Positions 55,219 through 63,040 of a stretch of 64,000 bases of DNA are shown in pieces. A program made the translations under genes and the position numbers. The stretch is taken from the NCBI RefSeq assembly GCF_028291745.1, contig NZ_JAQGNQ010000009.1, positions 1 to 64,000 of the forward strand. Direction: 5' to 3'. Positions within the stretch are counted from its first letter, which is position 1. The number at the start of each line of letters is the position of its first letter. Source of the stretch: Ramlibacter sp. (GTDB lineage Bacteria; Pseudomonadota; Gammaproteobacteria; Burkholderiales; Burkholderiaceae_C). Under the pieces are notes generated by a model. The model was given only the letters and a program-made list of their open reading frames with translations. It was not told where the DNA came from and did not search any database.

Positions 55219-55984
55219 CGCGCTGCAGGACGGAGAGGGCGGCGCGCACGTCCTCGATCGCGATCTGCCCCGGCGCCGAGGCCGACGCACCCACGGCAAA
55301 AGTCAGCGCGGAGCCGAAGACGCCGCCGCACAAGCGGCTCACTGCGCCCAGCCCGCCCATCGCCATGCTGATGACGGGAATATCCAGTTCGCCGCTGGCC
55401 TGCAGCGTGGCCCCGAGCAGCGCGTGCACCTCGCCCATGGATTGCGGCATCACGGCCACCTTGGCGATGTCGGCGCCGAGCTGCCGCGCCTGCGCGAAGC
55501 GCGCCACCAGGTCGGCCGCGCAGGGCGTGCGCTGGAAATCGTGGAACGACAGCACCAGCGGCAGCCCGTGCCGCTGCGTCAGCGCGCGAACGCGGGCGAC
55601 GTCGTCCGCGGCGTTGCTCATCTCGAAATCCATCAGGTCGACGCAGCCGCTGGCCGCCACCGCTTGGTAGAGCGCCAGCACCTGCGGCTCGTCGAGGGCG
55701 ATGGGCTGGCCGCCCTCACGCCGGGCGCGGCGCGTGAACAGGATGGGCACGCCCGCCGCGGCTTCGCGCAAGGCGGATGCCGCCGCGAGCACTTCGGCCG
55801 GGTCGGTGAGGGCGGCGAAGAAATCGACCCGCCACTCCAGCAGGTCGGGGCGCTTGGCGGCCACCGCCTGCGCCTCGGTGATCAGGGCCGCGCGGGTACG
55901 GGCCACCAGCGGCGCGCAGATCGCAGGCAAGCGCCCGCCGGCCAGGGGCTGGCCGCCCAGTGTGATTGCTCGTGCCTGTTGCAA
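55205..55984 (-). CDS. aroD: Type I 3-dehydroquinate dehydratase
   Basis: 259 residues from a TTG with GGGAG six bases upstream. Third step of the shikimate pathway, Schiff-base mechanism. Catalytic His is in VLSFHDFQRTP, Schiff-base Lys in ADIAKVAVMPQS, and the phosphate/carboxylate loop in SMAMGGLGAVSRLCGGVFGS. Opening AICAPLVARTRAALITEAQ is typical. Most Burkholderiales use the type II enzyme AroQ for biosynthesis, so this type I form may serve quinate use or be a second copy. Confidence 0.92.
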   Translation of the reverse strand: MQQARAITLGGQPLAGGRLPAICAPLVARTRAALITEAQAVAAKRPDLLEWRVDFFAALTDPAEVLAAASALREAAAGVPILFTRRARREGGQPIALDEPQVLALYQAVAASGCVDLMDFEMSNAADDVARVRALTQRHGLPLVLSFHDFQRTPCAADLVARFAQARQLGADIAKVAVMPQSMGEVHALLGATLQASGELDIPVISMAMGGLGAVSRLCGGVFGSALTFAVGASASAPGQIAIEDVRAALSVLQRATAG

Positions 55985-56052
55985 GTGCCGCTCCCGCGCT
56001 GGATGCGCGGGCGGATTGTACGAAGCGACCGGGGGGCCAAAGGCCTGGGGTG

Positions 56053-56292
56053 CTAGTTCGAGTGGCCGCCTTGGCCCGCGTCCGCCTGGGGGTGGCTGCC
56101 ACCCTGCGGTTGCTGTTGCTGCTGGGCCGAACCGCCCTCGTGCGACGGGCTCGCTTGCCCAGCCTTGTGGAAGCCGAGTTTGCTCAGCTCCCGCTCGAGC
56201 ATTTCCTTGCGCACGGACATCGGCAGCGACTCCGTGGCCCAGGAGCCTGCGTCGCGTTCGTCGGGTCCGTTGCCGGATCTGGTTCCAGTCAT
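56053..56292 (-). CDS. Small hydrophilic hypothetical protein
   Basis: 79 residues. MTGTRSGNGPDERDAGSWAT is followed by a short helix (MSVRKEMLERELSKLGFHKAG) and a Gln/Gly/His-rich tail (GGSAQQQQQPQGGSH). No signal peptide, no known domain. Probably disordered apart from the helix. Upstream response regulator on the same strand at 56386; no firm link. Confidence 0.5.
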   Translation of the reverse strand: MTGTRSGNGPDERDAGSWATESLPMSVRKEMLERELSKLGFHKAGQASPSHEGGSAQQQQQPQGGSHPQADAGQGGHSN

Positions 56293-56385
56293 GTCGTGAT
56301 TTTAGTCCGCGTGGGCGTGCTGACTGTCGGTAGCGGGGACGTCACGTGGTACGAACTTTCCGACGCATCCAGCCAGCTGAGCAGA

Positions 56386-56772
56386 TCATGGCCCGGAATT
56401 TTCCTGGCTGCTCAAGCCGCCGAGCCAGCCGATGAACTCGCCGGTCTGGCCCTTGTCGAACACCGCATCGGCGCCCAGGTCCAGGCAGTGCTGCCGCACC
56501 CCCGGCGTCGCGTAGCTGCTGAACACGACGATCCGCCCGCCACCGGGGTCGGCCTTGGCGCGGCGGATCACATCCATGCCGGCGCCCTGCTCCAGCACGA
56601 GATCGACCACGGCCACGTCCCACCCGCCGCGGTGCTCGTCGAGCCACAGCTTCGCTTCCGCTTCGGTTGGCGCGGCGCCCACGATCGTCAAACCACCAAT
56701 GGACGAGAACAGGTCACCCAGCAAACCACGCATGCGCTGCAGGTCTTCCACAAGGAACACCCTCAGTTCCAC
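56386..56772 (-). CDS. Single-domain response regulator, paralogue 1
   Basis: 128 residues, receiver domain only. Acid pocket Glu9-Asp10 in VFLVEDLQRM, phosphoacceptor Asp57 in VAVVDLVLEQGAGMDV, Ser in VVFSSYATPG, and Lys in DAVFDKGQ. No output domain, so it acts by protein contact or as a phosphate sink. It aligns residue for residue with the receiver at 59092-59487. No histidine kinase is adjacent. Confidence 0.92.
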   Translation of the reverse strand: MELRVFLVEDLQRMRGLLGDLFSSIGGLTIVGAAPTEAEAKLWLDEHRGGWDVAVVDLVLEQGAGMDVIRRAKADPGGGRIVVFSSYATPGVRQHCLDLGADAVFDKGQTGEFIGWLGGLSSQENSGP

Positions 56773-56898
56773 CCACTGCTCCTCGAAATTTCACTGTGAC
56801 CATTGTCCGCCTGGGGGCACCTTTGCGGTGAACGGTGAAACCATTTGCACGCGGGCCGCGTGATCGACGGGGAGCTGGTCTCTGCTACTCTCGACCGG

Positions 56899-57837
56899 AT
56901 GTCCACCGATGCGCTGCCCGCCCTGGTGGCGCTCGCCGGGCCGACCGCCTCCGGCAAGAGCGCCGCTGCGCTGCTGCTGGCCGAGACGCTGGACGCGGAA
57001 ATCGTCAGCGTCGATTCGGCACTGGTCTATCGCGGCATGGACATCGGCACCGCCAAGCCCACGGCCGAAGAGCGCGCGCGCATCCCCCACCACTTGATCG
57101 ACATCCGCGATCCCGCGCAGGCCTACAGCGCCGCCGAATTCGCGGCCGATGCCCAGGCGCTCGTGCGCGCGATCCGCGAGCGCGGCCGGCGCGTGCTGCT
57201 GGTGGGCGGCACCATGCTGTACTTCAAGGCGCTGTTCGAAGGACTCGCGACCATGCCGGCGGCCGATGCCGAGGTGCGCGCAGCCATCGCGGCCGAAGCC
57301 GCGCACGCGGGCTGGCCGGCGCTGCACGCGCAACTGGCGGCGGTGGATCGCGTCACCGCCGCGCGGCTCGCGCCCCACGACGCCCAACGTATCCAGCGCG
57401 CGCTGGAAGTCTGGCGCGTGAGCGGCCAGCCCTTGTCGCATTTCCACGCGCAGGCGCAGGCCGCGCCGGGGCTGCGTCCCGATCTCTTCCTCTCGCTCGA
57501 ACCCGAGGATCGCGGCTGGCTGCACACCCGCATCGCGCAGCGGTTCGACGCGATGCTGGCCGCAGGCTTGCTCGACGAGGTGCGGCAACTGCGCGCGCGT
57601 GGCGACCTGCATGCCGAGTTGCCCAGCATGCGCTGCGTGGGCTATCGGCAGGCATGGGAAGCGCTGGACCACGACGAGCCGGTGGCCGCGCTGCGCGAGC
57701 GCGGCATCGCCGCCACCCGGCAGCTCGCCAAGCGCCAGCTCACCTGGCTGCGCGGCCTGCCCGAGCGGCGCGTGATCGCCTGCGACGCGCCCGATGCCCT
57801 GCAACGCGTGCTGCGCGCCGCCGGGGTGGCCGCCTGA
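56899..57837 (+). CDS. miaA: tRNA dimethylallyltransferase
   Basis: 312 residues from the ATG at 56899. Prenylates A37 of tRNAs reading UNN codons. The P-loop is [38 protein letters not shown] and [18 protein letters not shown] follow; the substrate site has [14 protein letters not shown], and the C-terminal part [13 protein letters not shown]. Its stop overlaps the next ATG (TGATG). In many Comamonadaceae miaA follows mutL; here a hydrolase, aroD and a regulator intervene. Confidence 0.96.
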   Translation: MSTDALPALVALAGPTASGKSAAALLLAETLDAEIVSVDSALVYRGMDIGTAKPTAEERARIPHHLIDIRDPAQAYSAAEFAADAQALVRAIRERGRRVLLVGGTMLYFKALFEGLATMPAADAEVRAAIAAEAAHAGWPALHAQLAAVDRVTAARLAPHDAQRIQRALEVWRVSGQPLSHFHAQAQAAPGLRPDLFLSLEPEDRGWLHTRIAQRFDAMLAAGLLDEVRQLRARGDLHAELPSMRCVGYRQAWEALDHDEPVAALRERGIAATRQLAKRQLTWLRGLPERRVIACDAPDALQRVLRAAGVAA

Positions 57838-58481
57838 TGCTGCAGGTGCAGGGACTGGCCAAGCGCTATGGCGAGGTCGCGGTGTTCCGCGACGTCTCGC
57901 TGCAGGTCGCTGCGGGCGAGTTCGTGGCGATCGTCGGCGAGTCCGGCGTGGGCAAGTCGACGCTGCTCAATTGCATGGCCGGCCTCGACGTGTGGCAGGA
58001 AGGCCGCGTGCTGGTCGACGGCACCGACCTCGCCACGCTCGCCGACGAGGGCCGCGCGCTGCTGCGGCGAGCCAAGCTGGGTTTCGTGTTCCAGGCCTTC
58101 CACGTGCTGCCGCACCTGGACGTGTCGCAGAACGTGGGGCTGCCGCTGTTGCTGCTGCAGCGGCCCGATGCGAGCCGGGTCGCGGCGATGCTGCAGGCGG
58201 TCGGCCTGGAAGGATTGGGTGCGCGCTTGCCGCAGGAGCTGAGCGGCGGCCAACTGCAGCGCGTCGCGATCGCACGCGCCCTGGTGCACAGACCGAAGCT
58301 GTTGCTGGCCGACGAGCCCACGGGCAACCTGGATCCGGCGACCGCGGCGCGTGTGATGCAAGTGCTGCGCGGACAGGCGCGCGAGAGCGGCAGCGCGCTG
58401 GTGCTGGTCACGCACTCGGCCGCGGCCGCGCAGCAGGCGGATCGCGTGCTGCAGTTGCGAAGTGACGGGATTGCAGAGTGA
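57837..58481 (+). CDS. ABC transporter ATP-binding protein (AttE/YbbA/LolD-like)
   Basis: 214 residues. A complete ABC ATPase: Walker A GESGVGKST near 37, Q-loop FVFQAFHVLPHLDVSQNVGL, signature LSGGQLQRVAIARAL, Walker B LLLADEPTGNLDP, and switch His in VLVTHSAAAA. The MacB/LolD-type sequence matches FtsX-like permeases. The likely partner permease is at 60524, separated by genes on the other strand; together with the AttH-like gene at 63037 they form an AttEFGH-type system. Confidence 0.9.
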   Translation: MLQVQGLAKRYGEVAVFRDVSLQVAAGEFVAIVGESGVGKSTLLNCMAGLDVWQEGRVLVDGTDLATLADEGRALLRRAKLGFVFQAFHVLPHLDVSQNVGLPLLLLQRPDASRVAAMLQAVGLEGLGARLPQELSGGQLQRVAIARALVHRPKLLLADEPTGNLDPATAARVMQVLRGQARESGSALVLVTHSAAAAQQADRVLQLRSDGIAE

Positions 58482-58519
58482 TCCCGGCCGCACCGCTCGC
58501 GTGTGTGCGAGCGATCAAG

Positions 58520-59095
58520 TCATCCCGGTGACGTCAGCCCCAGCTTCTGCGCCAATTCGGCCGTCGGCACCGCGCCGTCGATCGTCACCAGTTCGCCGCT
58601 CTGCGCGTTCTTGCCGATGATCGTCGGGACGCCGCCGAAGCCGAAGGCGGTGAGCAGTTGCGTGTTCTGGCGCACCGCCTGCTTCTGCGCATCGGCCACG
58701 CCCATCGCGGCTATGCCGCCTTGCTGCTGGCGCACCGACGCTTCGTTCTGCTCCATGCTGGCGACCGGGTCGGCGGCAGCGAGGATGGCTGCGCCCTGGG
58801 CGACGCTCTTGTCCCCCAGCAGGCCCACCGGAATCCAGACGAAACGCGCTTGCGGCTTGAGCGGCTTGGCGGCCTCCCACAGGGCGGCGCAGTGCGGGCA
58901 CTGCGCGTCGAAGAAGACGTAGACCACGCGCGCGCTCATCGTCGAACCGACGTTGAAGCCCTTGGCGTCCGCCGCGATGCGTTCCAGCGAAACGGGGGCC
59001 GACGGCTGCGCCGCAGGCTTGTCGCCCCCCTCCTTGCCGCAGGCGGCCAGCAGCATGGCAGCCGTGCTGGCAGCCAGCAGGACGCGGCGCTTCAC
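58520..59095 (-). CDS. DsbC/DsbG-like thioredoxin-fold lipoprotein
   Basis: 191 residues. Lipoprotein signal ending LAAC with Cys19. Thioredoxin-fold part from about residue 45: VVYVFFDAQCPHCAALWEA with the CPHC redox pair, and the cis-Pro loop GFGGVPTIIGKN. DsbG/DsbC-type disulfide isomerase or reductase of the periplasm, but without the N-terminal dimerisation domain. Its start overlaps the stop of the response regulator upstream (ATGA), an unusual pairing. Confidence 0.87.
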   Translation of the reverse strand: MKRRVLLAASTAAMLLAACGKEGGDKPAAQPSAPVSLERIAADAKGFNVGSTMSARVVYVFFDAQCPHCAALWEAAKPLKPQARFVWIPVGLLGDKSVAQGAAILAAADPVASMEQNEASVRQQQGGIAAMGVADAQKQAVRQNTQLLTAFGFGGVPTIIGKNAQSGELVTIDGAVPTAELAQKLGLTSPG

Positions 59096-59487
59096 GGCGT
59101 GGCGGTGGCTTCGAGGCCACCGATCGAGGAGCAGTACTCCATGAATTCGCGGGACTCCGATTTGAGGAAGACGGCGTCGGCACCCAGCCGCAGGCAGTGG
59201 TCGCGGATGCCGTCGCTGGCGTAGTCGCTGAACACCACGATCTTGCCGCCATGCTCGCGCGCGCAGCTGCGCGCCTGCGAGACCACGCCCATGCCACTGC
59301 CCTGGTCCAGCACCAGGTCGATCACCGCAAGATCCCAGGCGCCGGGATGCTCGGAGAGCCAGAACTTGGCCTCGGCCTCGGTGCCGCTGGTGCTGGCGAG
59401 GCTGAAGTCGCCCACGCCGGCCAGCAGGTCCGTGACGATGCCTTGCATGTGCACCATGTCCTCGACCAGAAATACGCGAACGCTCAC
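59092..59487 (-). CDS. Single-domain response regulator, paralogue 2
   Basis: 131 residues from the GTG at 59487 (AAGG eight bases upstream; a GTG three codons earlier lacks spacing). Receiver domain only: Glu9-Asp10 in VFLVEDMVHM, phosphoacceptor Asp57 in LAVIDLVLDQGSGMGV, Ser in VVFSDYASDG and Lys in AVFLKSES. Shares most core residues and the TEAEAKxWL helix with the regulator at 56386. Cotranscribed with the DsbG-like gene. Confidence 0.9.
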   Translation of the reverse strand: MSVRVFLVEDMVHMQGIVTDLLAGVGDFSLASTSGTEAEAKFWLSEHPGAWDLAVIDLVLDQGSGMGVVSQARSCAREHGGKIVVFSDYASDGIRDHCLRLGADAVFLKSESREFMEYCSSIGGLEATATP

Positions 59488-59536
59488 CGGCGACACCTTC
59501 TCTTCGTCTACAGCATCCGGGATTCTAGTTGCGCCC

Positions 59537-59788
59537 TCACGAGCGCGCCTGCACCTGTTCCAGCAGTTCGGATACCTCCTCGAGCTCCTCCGCCGCCTGC
59601 TGCATTTTCTTCTCCAGCGCGGCGTTCTGCCGGATCGCCCAGGCGACGTCCCCCTTCTTTACGTGCGCGGGCAACTCGCGCTCGAGCGCCCCGTGCGTGA
59701 GACCGAGTTCGGCGCTGGCGACTTCGAGGTCGCGCTGGACCTGGTCGGTCCGGGAGCGGGCGGCGTCGAGTTGCGACTCCTGGTCCAT
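59537..59788 (-). CDS. Small coiled-coil hypothetical protein
   Basis: 83 residues, fully hydrophilic. Two helices with heptad pattern: DQESQLDAARSRTDQVQRDL, and ALEKKMQQAAEELEEVSELL near the C-terminus, joined by PAHVKKGDVAWAI. No known domain. AAGGAAA precedes the ATG. It lies directly upstream of the response-regulator/DsbG pair on the same strand, 49 bases away, so coexpression is possible. Function unknown. Confidence 0.65.
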   Translation of the reverse strand: MDQESQLDAARSRTDQVQRDLEVASAELGLTHGALERELPAHVKKGDVAWAIRQNAALEKKMQQAAEELEEVSELLEQVQARS

Positions 59789-60008
59789 TGGCTTTCCTTT
59801 TCTTTAGACGTCGCCAAGCGTAGAGGCGGACCGAAGCCGGGGCCGTCGGCCGATGTGACACGCGCCGGGTCGGAAGCGCCCGCATGCACCGCGCGCGCCG
59901 AACCGTACGCGCGTAGTCGCACCACAAGCACAGCTACCGCCGTTCTCCTACAAGGCATGGCGCGCCCGCTCACGATCATGTAGTGCCATTCACCAAGGAG
60001 AACGAACG

Positions 60009-60485
60009 ATGGCAACCCGTGCCCCGAAAGATGCTTGCGACCTGCTCGACGCCGACCACCGCGCGGTCAAGAAGATGTTCAAGGAGTACGAGGAACTGAT
60101 GAACGCGCGCGGCCGCAGCGTCCCGCAGAAGAAGATGGACCTGGCCCGCCAGATCTGCCACGAGGTGACGGTGCATGCGCAGATCGAGGAAGAGATCTTC
60201 TACCCGGCCTTGCGGGCCGTTCTGAAGGACACCGACATGCTGGCCGAGGCGCAGGTCGAGCACCAGTCCGCCAAGGACCTGATCGCGCAGCTCGAAGGCG
60301 CAAGCGAAGCCGACGAGATGTTCGACGCCAAGGTCACCGTGCTGGGCGAGTACATCGACCACCACGTGAAGGAAGAGCGCAACGAAATCTTCCCGAAAGC
60401 CCGTTCGGCCCGCAAGCTGGACCTGATGGCCATGCGCGATGATCTGATGGCGCGCAAGGAAGAACTCATGGGAGAGACCGCCTAA
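60009..60485 (+). CDS. Hemerythrin HHE domain protein
   Basis: 158 residues. Hemerythrin-like four-helix bundle with di-iron ligands: LLDADHRAVKKMFKEYEEL (His), ICHEVTVHAQIEEEIFYPAL (His, Glu), EAQVEHQSAKDLI and YIDHHVKEERNEIFPKA. Binds oxygen, NO or serves in iron/oxidative stress. AAGGAGAACGAACG precedes the ATG. The gene stands alone on the plus strand just before the FtsX-like permease, 38 bases away. Confidence 0.93.
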   Translation: MATRAPKDACDLLDADHRAVKKMFKEYEELMNARGRSVPQKKMDLARQICHEVTVHAQIEEEIFYPALRAVLKDTDMLAEAQVEHQSAKDLIAQLEGASEADEMFDAKVTVLGEYIDHHVKEERNEIFPKARSARKLDLMAMRDDLMARKEELMGETA

Positions 60486-60523
60486 GCACGCGTGGTCGTC
60501 GGGGACGCGGGCACAATCGCCCG

Positions 60524-63040
60524 ATGCTCGCGCTCCTCGCCACCTACTCCTGGCAGGAAGTCCGCCATCATGCGTGGCGCAATGCCACCGCCGTGCTCGC
60601 CGTCATGCTCGGCGTGGCGCTGGCTTTTTCGGTTCACCTGATCAACGCCTCGGCGCTCGACGAGTTCTCCAGCGCCGCCCGTTCGGCCGGCGGCCAGCCG
60701 GACCTGGAACTGCGCGCCATCCAGGGCGCGATGGACGAATCCCTCTACGCGCGCGTCGCCACCGATCCCGAGGTGCGCACCGCCAGCCCCGTGCTGGAAC
60801 TGCAGACCCTGGCCATCGCGCGGGACGGCACGCGCGTGGCCTTGCGCGTGCTCGGCATCGATGCGCTCGTCGCCGGCAGCGTGGCGCCCGACCTGCTCCC
60901 CGTTCCGGCCGAGGGCAGCGAGCGCCTGGCCGTGCTCGCGCCCGATACCGTGTTCCTCAACCGGGCTGCGCAGGCGCTGCTGCCCGCCGGCCGCGTACAG
61001 GTGCAGGCCGGCCTCGCCCTGCGCACGCTGCGCGTGGCCGGCAGCACGCGCACCGGCGGCGGGCCGCTGCTGGTGATGGACATCGCCGCCGCGCAGGACC
61101 TGTTCGCGCGCGACGGCCAGCTCACCCGCATCGACCTGCAGCTGCGGCCGGGCGTGGCGCACGCGGACTGGTTGCGCCGGCAACGATTGCCCGCCGACGT
61201 GCAGGCGGCCGAGCCGGGCGACGCGGGCCGGCGCGTGAGCCAGCTCTCGCGCGCCTATCGCGTGAATCTCACCGTGCTCGCGCTGGTCGCCTTGTTCACC
61301 GGCGCCTTCCTCGTGTTCTCGGTGCTGGCCCTGAGCGTCGCGCGGCGCGCGCAGCAACTGGCGCTGCTCGGGGTGCTGGGTCTGACTGCACGCCAGCGCC
61401 TGCAACTGGTGCTGGCCGAGTCCGGCGTGCTGGGGCTCGTCGGCAGCGCACTGGGCATCGCCCTCGGTTCGGCGCTGGCCGCCGCGGCGCTGGCGCTCCT
61501 TGGCGGCGATCTCGGTGGCGGCTACTTTCCCGGCGTGCAGCCGCGGCTGCAGTGGAACGGACTGGCGGCCGCGGGTTACGGCGGCCTGGGCCTGGCCGCA
61601 GCGATCGTCGGCGGCTGGCTGCCGGCGCGCAATGCGGCACGGCTGCCGCTCGCGCAGACGCTCAAGGGCCTGGGCACGGCGCTGCCGCGCGGCCGGCGCC
61701 ACCTGCCCGGATGGCTGATGCTGGCCGCCGCCGGCTTGCTGGCGCTGCTGCCTCCGATCGCGGGCATCCCGCTTGCGGCCTACATCTCGGTGGGGCTGCT
61801 GCTGGTGGGCGGCATCTCGGTGCTGCCCGGGGCGGTCGGTGCGCTGTACGACCGGCTCGCGCCTTACGTGGCGAATCGCCTGTTGCCGCTGCTGGCCGTG
61901 GAGCGCGCACGGCGCGTGCGCGAGAGCGCGGCCGTCGCGGTCAGCGGCGTGGTCGCGGCCCTGTCGCTGGCGGTCGCCTTGACCGTGATGGTGGCGAGCT
62001 TCCGCCAGTCGGTGGCCGACTGGCTCGACGTGCTGCTGCCCGCGGACCTCTACCTGCGCACCAGCAACAGCACGGCGGCCGGCGACACCGCCTTCCTGCC
62101 AGCGCCACTCGTGCAGCAACTCGCGCAGGTGCCCGGCGTCGCGCGCATGTCGACCCTGCGCGTGCGCAACCTGCTGCTCGATCCGGCGCGGCCTCCGGTG
62201 ACGCTGCTCGCGCGCACCGTCGGCCATGCCGGCAAGACGCTGCCGCTGGTGGGCGAAGCGGTGGCCGTGCCCGCCGGCGCGGTGCCGGTGTACGTCAGCG
62301 AGGCGATGGTCGACCTGTACGGCGCGCGCCGCGGCCAGCCGCTGCACCTGCTGGAGCCGGCGCTCGGGCCCGGCCCCTTCGTGGTGGCCGGTGTATGGCG
62401 CGATTACGCGCGGCAGGCCGGCGCCATCGCGATGGACCAGCGCGACTACCTGCGCCTGACCGGCGACGCGCGCGTGAACGACGCGCAGATCTGGCTGGCG
62501 CCGGGCGCCTCGGCCGACGACGTGCAGGCGCGCGTGCGTGCCCTGGTGGCGCGCACCAGCGGCGACCCCGGCCTGATCGAGTTCGCCTCGGCGGCGGACG
62601 TGCGGGCGATCTCGCTGCGCATCTTCGACCGCAGCTTCGCCGTCACCTACTGGCTGCAGGCGGTGGCGATCGCGATCGGCCTGTTCGGCGTGGCGGCGAG
62701 CTTCAGTGCGCAGGTGCTCGCGCGGCGCAAGGAATTCGGGCTGCTCGCGCACCTCGGGCTCACGCGCCGGCAGATCCTCACCGTGGTGGCCGGCGAAGGC
62801 GCGGCGTGGACTTTCATCGGCGCGCTGGCGGGTCTGGCCTTGGGCCTCGGCGTGGCGCTGGTGCTGGTGCACGTGGTCAACCCGCAAAGCTTCCACTGGA
62901 CGATGGACCTGCTGCTGCCCTGGGCGCGCCTGATCGCCCTATGCGCGGCGGTGGTGATCGCGGGCACGTTGACGGCCTGGCTCGCCGGCCGCGCGGCCGC
63001 GGGACGCGATGCCGTGCTGGCCGTGAAGGAGGATTGGTGA
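60524..63040 (+). CDS. FtsX-like ABC transporter permease (AttFG/YbbP-like)
   Basis: 838 residues. Two FtsX-type halves: an N-terminal helix (AVLAVMLGVALAFSVHLINA), a periplasmic domain, three helices near 245-375, four more at 395-490, a second periplasmic domain to about 700, and three C-terminal helices (FGVAASFSAQVLARRKEFGL). Length and layout match the fused AttF-AttG permease and E. coli YbbP. Its stop overlaps the start of the AttH-like gene (GTGA). The ATPase partner is probably at 57837. Confidence 0.9.
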   Translation: MLALLATYSWQEVRHHAWRNATAVLAVMLGVALAFSVHLINASALDEFSSAARSAGGQPDLELRAIQGAMDESLYARVATDPEVRTASPVLELQTLAIARDGTRVALRVLGIDALVAGSVAPDLLPVPAEGSERLAVLAPDTVFLNRAAQALLPAGRVQVQAGLALRTLRVAGSTRTGGGPLLVMDIAAAQDLFARDGQLTRIDLQLRPGVAHADWLRRQRLPADVQAAEPGDAGRRVSQLSRAYRVNLTVLALVALFTGAFLVFSVLALSVARRAQQLALLGVLGLTARQRLQLVLAESGVLGLVGSALGIALGSALAAAALALLGGDLGGGYFPGVQPRLQWNGLAAAGYGGLGLAAAIVGGWLPARNAARLPLAQTLKGLGTALPRGRRHLPGWLMLAAAGLLALLPPIAGIPLAAYISVGLLLVGGISVLPGAVGALYDRLAPYVANRLLPLLAVERARRVRESAAVAVSGVVAALSLAVALTVMVASFRQSVADWLDVLLPADLYLRTSNSTAAGDTAFLPAPLVQQLAQVPGVARMSTLRVRNLLLDPARPPVTLLARTVGHAGKTLPLVGEAVAVPAGAVPVYVSEAMVDLYGARRGQPLHLLEPALGPGPFVVAGVWRDYARQAGAIAMDQRDYLRLTGDARVNDAQIWLAPGASADDVQARVRALVARTSGDPGLIEFASAADVRAISLRIFDRSFAVTYWLQAVAIAIGLFGVAASFSAQVLARRKEFGLLAHLGLTRRQILTVVAGEGAAWTFIGALAGLALGLGVALVLVHVVNPQSFHWTMDLLLPWARLIALCAAVVIAGTLTAWLAGRAAAGRDAVLAVKEDW

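Noticed and set aside
60482-62896. 804-codon minus-strand open frame
   Set aside because: Lies opposite the FtsX-like permease and has a low-complexity His/Gln/Arg composition typical of antisense frames.
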